A program made the translations under genes and the position numbers. Source: Dactylonectria macrodidyma (taxonomy: Eukaryota > Ascomycota > Sordariomycetes > Hypocreales > Nectriaceae). Taken from it: 64,000 nt of DNA. Within the stretch, counting starts at the first letter, position 1; each line of letters starts with the position of its first letter. Below, in pieces: positions 46,484 through 55,079 of the stretch. The DNA lies in assembly GCA_020744425.1 (NCBI GenBank), contig JAGMUV010000010.1, positions 2,066,176 through 2,130,175 on the forward strand, read 5' to 3'. Below the pieces are notes generated by a model, which was not told the origin of the DNA, ran no database searches, and was given only the letters and a program-made list of their open reading frames with translations.

Positions 46484-47812
46484 CTTATAAAGAATAATAA
46501 AGTAAGAGGTATATGAAGATAAGAGTGTTTTATTAGAAGATAGTTTATTATAGTGTATATTGATAGTGTATGATTCTTGTCAGATATGTCAGAGGCGAAA
46601 GTTGCCACCTATTGCCACCTATTGCCACGAGGCTTAGCAATCAGCTTCTAGCTGATTCTATACAGAAGAGAAAGAGTATATAAAGCTTGCCCTGAAACCT
46701 TAAGGCATAGGCAGCAAGGACAGAATACACAATTTTTTAACACCCTAATATTTGACAATTCTATTGTATAAGGAAATAAGCCCTAAGAGTAGTCCTTCTT
46801 TTATAGACAAATTGAGCCGGCAAATATGTAGTCACTAAGACATAAAATATACCATTAAGAAGCCTAAAAATTCAGCTATTCAATGGTATTATTTTTGTAA
46901 TTATATGTTAAGGAAATGCCGAGATATTTTGATTTCAAATCACGGAGGAATTGAAAGCTTTAATTATAAAGCAGAATTGCTTGATTTCAAAGCACGGACT
47001 AATATTAGACTGACTAGCTATTATTGGTTATATAGTGTGAATAGTGTTATTAATACTGTGTTTTAGTATATTTAAATAGAATTTTATATAGAATTTTTAA
47101 GCTTATAATAAAGCTTAAAACTTAGCTTATTAAAGGAGATATATATATTTATATATTCATATGGGTTTAACACTTTAATATAACATTTTCTGGATCTAAA
47201 GGAGTAAGTCTAGCCTTTTGAAAACCTCCTTTAATATTACTTGCTATTATAACAGCTTAATAGGTAGTATAAAAGGCTAGAAAGAACTCAGTCTTTGAAA
47301 TGTAAGTAATAGAGTATCTAATTAACTGCTTAATTTCTTAACTATAGGCTATTTTAAGCAGCTTAAAGCACTTAATATTAAGAGGCTGAAGTAAATAAGA
47401 TGAATAAGGCAGTATATAAAGCGTAATAATATTATTCTTTTTATAATATTTCTTAAAGTTAATAGAGTAGTGACTTTTATATTTATTAAGGATTAGAAGA
47501 TAATAGTAATTAATTAATTAATTCTTTATATACTAATTAAAGTGCTTAAGCTATTTAAGATCTATTTTATTATTAGTCTAGCTATTTAGAGTTATTATAA
47601 TAGCTTAATTACTTAGGAGGTTGCTTTCCTAGTACTAGTTAGTAAAGTAATATTAGCTTATAATTATAATAAATAGCTAGATCGCTCAGCCTTCTATATT
47701 AATTACTTAAATAACTATAACCTATTCCTAGTTTCTAAACTATACTTATTTTAGGTTTTTATACCTATTTATATTTATAATAACTATTCTACTTATAATT
47801 ATACTTATTATA

Positions 47813-49672
47813 ATATATATAATAAGCAAGTGCACTAACCAAGCAAGTGCACTAAAAATCTCCCAATATCTCCTCTTCGCATCTAATCAACTATTTCTCA
47901 ACGAATAAACATATCACAATCAAATAATGAGGCTAACATGCTTCTCGCTCTTCGAGCCCTTCAAAATGACCCGTAACTGGGTCTCCGACCAGCCACAAGG
48001 TTATACCAGGTGGATTATCATGCGCTTCGTCGCCAACAGAAAGGCATCCAGTCTTAACGCGATACTATCCCTAACTCACGGAGACTATCTGATCTAAAGG
48101 AGCAGATTATTGTTCAGTTCATTCTCGACCTAGATTCGCGAAGATTTCCCCCGCGACTGCGTGGTGTTGAAGAAATGGCTAACCGACTGCTCGCCGACCG
48201 CGACGCGTCACCCGTCGGCAAGCGCTGGGCTTCTAACTTCGTCAGGCGATAACCAGACCTTAAGACGCGTTTTTTTCGTAAATACGACTATCAGAGAGCT
48301 AAATGCGAAGATCCAGCTATTATTCGCGATTGGTTTAGGCTCGTGGAGAATACAATCGCGAAATACGGTATTAACCTAGCTGATATCTACAACTTTGACG
48401 AGACTGGCTTTATGATGGGTGTCATTGCAAGCGGAATGGTTGTCATAGGCATAGAAAGACGTGAAAAGGCGAAATCAGTACAGCCTAGAAACCGGGAATG
48501 GGTTACAGCCATCCAGGCGATCAATGCGGAAGGCTGGGCGATCGCGCCGTTCATCGTGGTTGCGGGCCAATATCACCTCGCCAACTAGTACTAAGAAAGC
48601 AGCCTCCCGGACGATTGGGCTATTGCGACGACCCATAATGGCTGGACTGATAATGATACAGGCCTTGAGTGGCTCAAGCACTTCGATAAACATACTATGG
48701 CCCGATCAACCGGTTACTATCATCTTCTCATCCTCAATAGGTATAATAGTCACTACTCAGTCGACTTTAAGAAATATTGCGAAGAGAACCACATCATTAC
48801 GCTTTATATACTGCCTTATTCATCTTATCTACTTCAGCCTCTTAATGTCGGGTGCTTTAGGCCGCTCAAACAGGCATATGGTCGAGAAATTAAGCATCTG
48901 ATCAGGTGCTCGATAACCCATGTTTCAAAGACCGAGTTCTTCCTAGCCTTTTATGCCGCCCACGAAGCCGCTATAATAAGGAGTAATATTGAGGGGGGTT
49001 TTCGAGGGGCCGGACTTATTCCCTTGAATCCAGAAAATGTCATATCGAAGCTTGATATGCAGCTACGGACTCCAACGCCGGTCAGGGAGGAGGCCAGCCT
49101 CCCCGACCCTTAGGTCTTAAAGACCCTAAAGACAGTGCTTAAGGCTAGCTCACAGTCTGAATACCTCGAAAGACGAGTAAGACGGCATCAGAGCAGCTCC
49201 CCAGCATCAATTCTTAAGGCACTTAAGTCACTTTCAAAGGGAACGAAGGCAATAATGCATCAGAATGCCCTATTGAAGTCCGAGAACCAGATGCTTCGAC
49301 AGGCAAATGAGACTCTTAGCAAGCAGCATAGAGTAAAAAGAACCCGGCTACAGAATGGAAGGAAGATGACTATAGGTAAGGGAAGGGATGAGATTAACCA
49401 GAAAGACATTAATGCGCAGGTAATGGCCGAACTATCGAGAAGTAGTGGTCAGGGAAGGTCAGCGCTAGTAAGGGAAAGGCAGTATAGAATATGTAGCAAG
49501 GCTGGTCATAATAAAAGAACATATCAGGTTATTATTAAGATATCTGGAGAAGAGAATAGTAATTAGTTTTAATTGATTGAATGCTGTGTTGTGTTTTTAT
49601 GCTATGTTATGTCTTGAGGGTCGATATTTTTAGTGCACTCGCTTGGTTAGTGCACTCGCTTATTATATACGT
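47813..49672 (+). mobile_element. Inner pogo/Fot-like Tc1-mariner element
   Basis: 1,860 bp. Ends read ACGTATATAATAAGC (RIP-altered on the left) followed by twin AAGCRAGTGCACTAACC units, inverted at both ends. TA duplications at 47811-47812 and 49673-49674. It inserted into the transposase gene of the outer element, in opposite orientation, within the codons for the conserved DETGF region. Confidence 0.9.
47938..49566 (+). pseudogene. Pogo-like (DDE1) transposase, inner copy, several stops
   Basis: One frame of about 543 codons from ATG 47938 (MLLALRALQNDP). It has an N-terminal helix-turn-helix region (RLYQVDYHALRRQQKG), FILDLDSRRFPPRL, FVRR, and the first catalytic Asp in YNFDETGF. The second catalytic block, normally LILDGHNSHYS, is LILNRYNSHYS here: Asp lost and Gly-His changed by G-to-A or C-to-T transitions. 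LLQPLNVGCF follows, then a C-terminal CSKAGHNKRTY remnant of a zinc knuckle. At least six stops, all fitting RIP at Gln, Trp or Arg codons. Less damaged than the outer copy. Confidence 0.88.
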
Positions 49673-50300
49673 TAAAGCTAGTCTTATTAAAATTATAAAT
49701 ATTAATTAGATTAATACTATATTTTATAATTATATTCTCTATAAGCCTAAACTAATTATAAATAATAATTAAATCCTTATATTTAGCTCTTTAATAATTA
49801 TATTTATAAAAAAAATATATCTTAAGCTCTTAGTATTATTTAATAAAGTTAGAAGCCTAGCACTTACTAATAAGTAATACATTATAATTAGTAAGCAGTT
49901 AGCTAGCCATTTCTTTAATATTACACAGTCACGAGGGGAATCCTCATAAATCTAAGTCAAGGATAAACTGAATAATGATCTACTCCTCTAGATCGGACAG
50001 TTTGCGCGATTTGGGGATCTAATCGCGTCTAGATTGAATGCCCTTCTGCTAGCGCTATAGTAGCATACGGCCAACTTTATTAATTAAGGTTATGGTCCTT
50101 TGGCAGCGCACACTCAGAGAGGGGCCAGAGGTTAAACAGTAAAAAAAAAAAAAAAAACAACCAATAGTGAATAACAGTATAAGGGCCCAAAACCCAAGCC
50201 CAAGGCAACAGCAACTCAGAATGACTAGAGTTTCTACTGCATCAGGGTACAAGCCTTGCTGTCCCAATCAACCCTTCGAGATACGTTAAGCAGCTGGAAA

Positions 50301-50349
50301 GCTAGATAGAAAAGCTAGATAGAAAAGCTAGATGGAAAAGCTAGATGTC
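50301..50349 (+). repeat. 13-bp tandem repeat upstream of the 145-aa gene
   Basis: About 3.5 copies of GCTAGATAGAAAA with one variant (GATGG). Lies about 150 bp before the start codon, in the putative promoter. Confidence 0.7.
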
Positions 50350-50499
50350 AGAAGGCAAAATCGTCATGCGATAAAAGCCCCGTAAGGGCTCTGCATTCGT
50401 CGCATTCCAAGTTACCTCGTCGCAGTTCCAAGTCGCAATTCAGCTCTTTACAATTCCAGATCGCAATTCAGCTCATCAGAGACCAAAACGAACACCACA

Positions 50500-50937
50500 A
50501 TGAACGTCCAGCGTAACACACTCCACGCTCCTAGCAACTCGGGTTTCGGCAGCCGCTATGCTCTCTCTATATATAACCTAGATACTGAGCTTAGTAGGGA
50601 TACAGAAACCCTTAATAAGCTGAAGGCTGCAGTAGTAGGATGTGGTCTTAAAGAAACCAGAACCATCAAGACCTGGCGACTCTCTAATAGCGAGCGAGTT
50701 GCCTTAGCGATCTTCGAGACTGAGGTATTCTTAAGACTGCGCCTCTTTAGAGGTAACCGACGATTTAAGAACTGGATCAAAAACGAACGATACTTCTTGA
50801 GGCGACTAGCAGCGAAGCCGGCATCTGAAATATCCCCAGAAGAAATAGCGTTCCTCGAGTCGCTAGCTGATATTAATGAGGGGTGGATGATGCAAGTCAT
50901 GAGAAACGTGGCTATTATTAACGCGCAAAACGACTGA
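50500..50937 (+). CDS. Unknown 145-aa protein carried by the 1.08-kb insertion
   Basis: ATG at 50500 in a good context (CACAATG), stop TGA at 50937. A TATA-like GATAAAAG lies near 50,371, and the leader contains a repeated TCGCAATTCAGCTC (near 50,433 and 50,461). The protein is mixed-charge and probably helical: DTETLNKLKAAVVGCG, RVALAIFETEVFLRLRLF, a basic RGNRRFKNWIKNERYFLRRL, then an acidic SPEEIAFLESLADI. No zinc finger, signal peptide, membrane helix or nuclease motif is seen, and I do not recognise the family. An open frame of this length inside a nest full of stops is notable. It could be a captured cellular gene or the element's own protein. Confidence 0.6.
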   Translation: MNVQRNTLHAPSNSGFGSRYALSIYNLDTELSRDTETLNKLKAAVVGCGLKETRTIKTWRLSNSERVALAIFETEVFLRLRLFRGNRRFKNWIKNERYFLRRLAAKPASEISPEEIAFLESLADINEGWMMQVMRNVAIINAQND

Positions 50938-51368
50938 CGCGTTGGAAACTAAGGGAATCCTGCTGCTTGGTAGGTTGAAGGATTTGGCGGAGGAAGGTTC
51001 TGGGTTCCTGGTGGTTAAGGGAGGAGGGATAAGAGTCTATCTATAACTAGGTCGACCAATCAATCGAGTCCTTCGTCTTAAGACAACTTAAGCAATGCAA
51101 ACATGTGATACAGAAACGCGGCAGCGCAGAAACAAAAGTCCGAACAGTGGTTTTAACAGCGACGGCCAACTTTATAGATCTCTATAGCGCATCAGAGCTT
51201 TAATTTCGGGTCATTTTAAAGGGCCTGAAGCATAAGAAGGATTCTACTCTTAATATTAGGGTTAGATATATTTCGTAATTAAGAATTAATTGATTAAATG
51301 GAGAAGATGTAGGTGAAGGGATTTTGTTACGCAAGCTTGTTTGTTACACAAGCTTATTATATACGTTA

Positions 51369-51947
51369 CCTTCATTTTAAAGATAACTTATAAGAAATAG
51401 GTTTTAATAGGGCAATATTATTTACTAATAAAAGTATATTTAAAATATGGAAAATGTAATTCCTTTAAAAGATCAAGGAATTATTAGCTAATTAAAAGAA
51501 CTTGAATATTATAGAGATATCTATTAGCTTATTAATATAAGATATAAGGCAGACTTTTGGGATTTAATAGCTAAGTAGTTCTATAAAGTAATTAAAGTTT
51601 TAAGCTATAATCAATAACCTGCCTTAGTATTATGTTATATCAGTCTGCTATAATGCTCTTAGTTATTATCTTTAGTAGAGTGTGATGTCTTTAGAAGTAG
51701 TACTCTCCAGCTTCTTGCGTATAAATATAGGATTAAATCACCAGACTCAACGTAGCAACCGAGTAAAGTGGTTATTGTTGTTGTGGTTAAAAGGCCTAAA
51801 AAGACGTGCTAAGCTGACTATAGGGCAGGTAGATGCATGGCTCTACAGCCAAGGCCAGGTCAGACATAGTTGCGCAGATTATTAACTAAGACAATGAATT
51901 ATCGTATTTCTCTCTATATAAAGATAGCATATCCTAAGGCGCTACCA
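51369..51947. other. AT-rich spacer between the second nest and the HET gene
   Basis: The first 270 bp are TA-rich with RIP-like composition and no identifiable family; the rest is mixed. It is the 3' side of the HET gene. Nothing coding supported. Confidence 0.4.
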
Positions 51948-53729
51948 CTAGATAATTTCAAACTCTGTTGCAGCGTTGTGCGACAGATCACTGCATCGGG
52001 GAAGCTCGTATTTGAAGACCTCTTTACCGTCTTTAGTCTTCTGGACGAATCCGCTTAAAAGAAGCACCGGTCCTAGCAAAGTGTAGCATCCGTCTTGCGT
52101 AGGGCGCACTAGAAGCGGCACTGATGAACCAATAAAGCAGACAATCAAGTCAAACTTCTGTGCCTGGTGGGTTACGAAGCCGACACACTGATTGTCTGTC
52201 GGTGGCCTGTCAGAAAAGACAAGGTTCTCAGTAAGGCTTGACTCCAGCACCTCTAGGCCAACCCAGATGTACGAGCAGTGTTTCTGAAAGATGGAGAATA
52301 TCTCTTCCATGCCCTTATTGCCGCCTTTTCTCGGCTCCCAGTAGTCTTCGCTGGAGAAGCAGCTCCTCAAGCAAGGCCGTTGATGGCTGTCGGTTAGCCC
52401 ACTGGCTCTATCCCGCTGCAGTCCACTTGCCCACGGTGAGACTGTTGAGTCGATCATGGCTACTGGCCAGCCCGAGATACGCAGTGAACCGTGGAGAGCG
52501 AAGTCTTGGATTTCCCGTACCATACCGTCCCGATGAGGGAAACTCCACAAGTGATCGGGAATCACGTATCGAGGTACGTTTCTTCTCAAGTCCACCGTCC
52601 AGGACGGCAAATCTAGTCCGTCGTCTTCCCGGTTCTGCACGAAGGAGAGACAATCCAGACTGCCACTACTGTTGATAGAGTGCTTCACAAAGTCTTGGAA
52701 AACCAACGACGCAGGCTTCGTGTAGTCGATACTTGGGAACCCCTCTGTTCGGTTCCCATATTCATTCTTGGTCATTGTAGCGATGACCCCGATGAGCGCA
52801 AATACTCTGTCTTGCGGTAGAGTCGCCTCATACAAGGTGCTTCGCATGATGATGCGGAACCACATCTTGTCCATCTCGTGCTCGGGATGGTAGTAAGCAT
52901 CGCAGTGTCGCTTGAACTGATAGTAGAGTAACCTCGCGCGGTAAGCTCGGTCTTTGGGGTTCTGGTGGGCTTGGAAAATATCCAACACGTTCGTTACAGA
53001 CGGAAGTAAACCATCCATGACAGCCTGAAAGTCTTCAAAATTGCAGCTGTATCTGCCGCAAATAATCTGCACCTTGCGGCCTGCATGGATTTCTTGCCGG
53101 ACCCAGGTCCTCTGGAACCATTCCGTTTTTTCGAAAAGGGACAATGCTGCATTGCGAATACTGGCAACCTTTACTATTTGTCCTTGCTCGTAGAGGCCTA
53201 AGTCGTTAATCTTGTTGATCAGATCAAACACAGGATCAATATCCATCGTGCACGCGCCGAGCCAAACGACGGTTTGAGTCGCCTTGAGATAGATGTCGAA
53301 CATCATGCCAACTTGGCTCGCCTTCTCCACGTTGTCCTCTTGATTAATGCAGCAGGCATCTGCCCAGACAACGCGCGGCCGCGTAGCAAGTCTCAGCTGG
53401 CGCAGCGCTTCGCACAAGTTTTGGGTAACGAAGAACGCTGAGTTGTTAAGTCGTATCCGTTGCGTTGCTGCCGGATCTCCCCAGGTGTATGAGAGCGCAT
53501 CATAACCGATTTGTTGTTGCCCGCTAATCGGTATCGCACTCGACTTCTTTCCCAAGGTGGCAATAAAAAGCTCACATTCTATTTCGGATTTCGGATCAGA
53601 AGAGGGGTAAAGTCTCAGAAGACGTATCTGCTTCAGCCCTAGGGCTAAAGATTGGTAGATCTGCTGCCGCTGTTGCTGTCGTTTCTCTTGCTCGTCTTTA
53701 TCCTGTTGCTGCCCTTGTTGGATCTCCAT
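51948..53729 (-). CDS. HET-domain protein, 593 aa, intact
   Basis: Heterokaryon-incompatibility type protein; the family mediates cell death after fusion of unlike strains. Single exon from ATG 53729 to TAA 51948. A Gln-rich N-terminus (residues 1-25) precedes a short LRLYPSSDPKSEIECELF segment. The HET domain (about 75-215) has YDALSYTWGD, VVWADACCINQED, a KASQVGMMFDIYLKA block and TVVWLGA. Further typical blocks are ALSLFEKTEWFQRTWVRQEI, PQDRVFALIGVIATM and LPSWTVDL. The C-terminal half is less conserved and ends ATEFEII. No stop, frameshift or RIP sign, in contrast to the two other HET genes of the window. The initiator sits just after a TA-rich stretch. Confidence 0.92.
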   Translation of the reverse strand: MEIQQGQQQDKDEQEKRQQQRQQIYQSLALGLKQIRLLRLYPSSDPKSEIECELFIATLGKKSSAIPISGQQQIGYDALSYTWGDPAATQRIRLNNSAFFVTQNLCEALRQLRLATRPRVVWADACCINQEDNVEKASQVGMMFDIYLKATQTVVWLGACTMDIDPVFDLINKINDLGLYEQGQIVKVASIRNAALSLFEKTEWFQRTWVRQEIHAGRKVQIICGRYSCNFEDFQAVMDGLLPSVTNVLDIFQAHQNPKDRAYRARLLYYQFKRHCDAYYHPEHEMDKMWFRIIMRSTLYEATLPQDRVFALIGVIATMTKNEYGNRTEGFPSIDYTKPASLVFQDFVKHSINSSGSLDCLSFVQNREDDGLDLPSWTVDLRRNVPRYVIPDHLWSFPHRDGMVREIQDFALHGSLRISGWPVAMIDSTVSPWASGLQRDRASGLTDSHQRPCLRSCFSSEDYWEPRKGGNKGMEEIFSIFQKHCSYIWVGLEVLESSLTENLVFSDRPPTDNQCVGFVTHQAQKFDLIVCFIGSSVPLLVRPTQDGCYTLLGPVLLLSGFVQKTKDGKEVFKYELPRCSDLSHNAATEFEII

Positions 53730-55079
53730 GTTTAAACGTGTTTTTGCATCTGTCTCGAACGAAAAAAAATTTACGCTATTTATAAAATAGTGAAATGGGT
53801 ATTCCTGTGGCTTTTAATAATAGTCTGCGGTCAGTCGGCGCGAAGTTATACCGAATCTGACGCGTTACTGGTCGGAGAGTTGCACCGAATCTGACCAACC
53901 TGCCCGGGAGCCAAAATATTACTAGTATCACTTTGTCCTTAGCTCCTTGGGATGCAGGACTCTGATCATTGCTCGGTATTGCCTGGCTCCATATAGAAAT
54001 GCCCTCTTTACTTTAGAAATAACTACAGTACTTTGCTGCCTCCTTCCTATCAGACAGGATGGAATAGTTGAGACAGCCCGGTGACGGTGGAAGATCTTGC
54101 TATTTCTCTGTCTAGGGGGGAAGAAAGCTAGCTATTTATCCCTAAGGATCCGGCTGATCTAGACACCTTTAAACCAATAACACCGTCACAAGCCGTCTAT
54201 CTAGTGTGAGATGCCTATTGAGAAGAGTGAGAGACGCAGGTCACTAGCTGTAGGGTCACTGGTAGGGGTCATGTAGGTGTAAGATTAATCTCTGGCCCTC
54301 TATCCTAGGGCCTAGGTCCGCTATAAATGCCTCCGTCGGGTGCCTTGCCAGTGAGTCGCCCGGGGCACGCTGGTGCCGCCTCCGGGGCACGTGACATCTA
54401 GGCGTTGAGAGTCATCTAGGTTGTTGAGTCTGTCTAGGTTGTTGAGAGTGGACTAGGTTTGAAGGCTCTTTCTAGGTTCGAAGGAAAACATTATATCGAT
54501 CCGGTCCTATGTACAGCTAGCTTTTCTATCGGTCCGTCTGACACTTCCTAAGGCTGCAACACTGGGGATCGCCATTACCTAATCTCGTAAGTTCTGCCGA
54601 AGGTTTACTGTGTTTTCAGAAGCACAATACACACTATGCTGGTCTACGGACAGAATGAAAGAGTGTCAGTTAAAGGGAAGCCGATAATGAGCAACACTGG
54701 CACCGCTTCAGCCGCCATAGATATGATTCTGAATACTTGAAGAATAGGCTTTAAGTTAGCTTGCTAATAATACAAACCCCACGAGATTCTGCGGAGGGAC
54801 GAGAAAAACGAAGAGGCAAAGGCAGAAATTAGATGCTATAAGGGCTTTTATGAGATTATAGTAAAAATTAGGAAATGGATATTTACAATAGTAACTAGTG
54901 CCCTATTGGTTATAAGCCACTGGGCGAAATAAATTGTGTATGTGTGCGTGTAACTATGGATTCCCTGCAAGTTACTGTAATATTAAGGGAGAAAACGATT
55001 ACTATTGATCTATCTTGAAATATTCATTATTTCTTTAATTAGAAGAGTGATAAGGTAGTGGGCTGGCTGTTATTACAAT
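53730..55079. other. Intergenic region with LTR-like fragment
   Basis: Upstream of the HET gene; mixed composition. Holds the inverted LTR-like fragment (54,305-54,396) and, after it, loosely repeated CTAGGTTGTTGAG-like motifs at 54,400-54,480. No gene supported. Confidence 0.45.
54305..54396 (-). repeat. LTR-like fragment, inverted partner of 38,303-38,372
   Basis: Read on the minus strand it begins TGTCACGTGCCCCGG and includes ATTTATAGCGG and CCTAGGCCCTAG, like the copy at 38.3 kb. It has about 23 extra bases after the start that partly repeat GTGCCCCGG. Confidence 0.55.

Larger units (their letters stand above)
40052..47172 (+). repeat. LTR-like insertion (probable solo LTR), itself split by the young copia
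   Basis: Begins TGTTAGAGG at 40052 and ends TTTAACA at 47172. CTTTG (40047-40051) and CTTTA (47173-47177) flank it, a 5-bp duplication with one G-to-A change. Without the copia element it is about 744 bp. It contains a tandem TTGCCACCTA repeat (near 46,600) and a TATA-like GTATATAAAG (near 46,675), features of an LTR promoter. No coding sequence seen. The pogo transposase frame is cut at exactly these points. Confidence 0.6.
50081..51161 (+). mobile_element. 1,081-bp insertion of unknown class with a 14-bp flanking duplication
   Basis: ACGGCCAACTTTAT occurs at 50067-50080 and 51162-51175. Removing the sequence between, with one copy, rejoins the outer pogo transposase in frame: VGR continues into RMLL and QKGIQS with the same spacing as the inner copy. 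The insert is therefore real and precise. Its ends (TAATTAAGG..., ...TTAACAGCG) show no clear terminal inverted repeat, no LTR and no terminal poly(A). It carries a run of about 17 A near 50,141, a 13-bp tandem repeat, and an intact 145-codon gene. No RIP-type damage. Duplication length suggests target-primed insertion or a Mutator-like mechanism, but neither is proven. Confidence 0.7.
39513..51233 (-). pseudogene. Pogo-like (DDE1) transposase of the outer element, in four pieces
   Basis: N-terminus at 51233 (MLQALQNDPK, then EIYKVGR). It continues at 50,067 with KGIQSRRD and FILDLDL. Near 49,700 NFNKTSF replaces NFDETGF, losing the first catalytic Asp. The piece at 47.17-47.6 kb carries RIP-altered core up to PLDPENVI. 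The left piece has LPDP, LKASSQSEYLERR and, at the end, a zinc-knuckle-like CRTCRNAGHNARTY; the stop is at 39513-39515. Massive RIP-type damage; certainly inactive. Confidence 0.8.
39413..51366 (-). mobile_element. Decayed pogo/Fot-like Tc1-mariner element, host of the second nest
   Basis: Inverted ends ACGTAYATRATAAGC plus a tandem AAGCTTGYGT motif match at 39413 and 51366, flanked by TA (39411-39412, 51367-51368). Own sequence survives in four pieces: 39413-40051, 47173-47812, 49673-50080 and 51162-51366, about 1,892 bp together. That is close to the 1,860 bp of the related inner copy. The pieces read in order as one pogo-type transposase on the minus strand. Three independent insertions separate them. 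Confidence 0.85.

Noticed and set aside
48461..48901. 146-codon frame inside the inner pogo element
   Set aside because: Shadow of the transposase, which has recognisable motifs in a different frame of the same strand.
50141..50158. Poly(A) run as the 3' tail of a retroposon
   Set aside because: It lies inside the 1.08-kb insertion about 60 bp from its left end, not at the junction with the duplicated target, and upstream of the gene.
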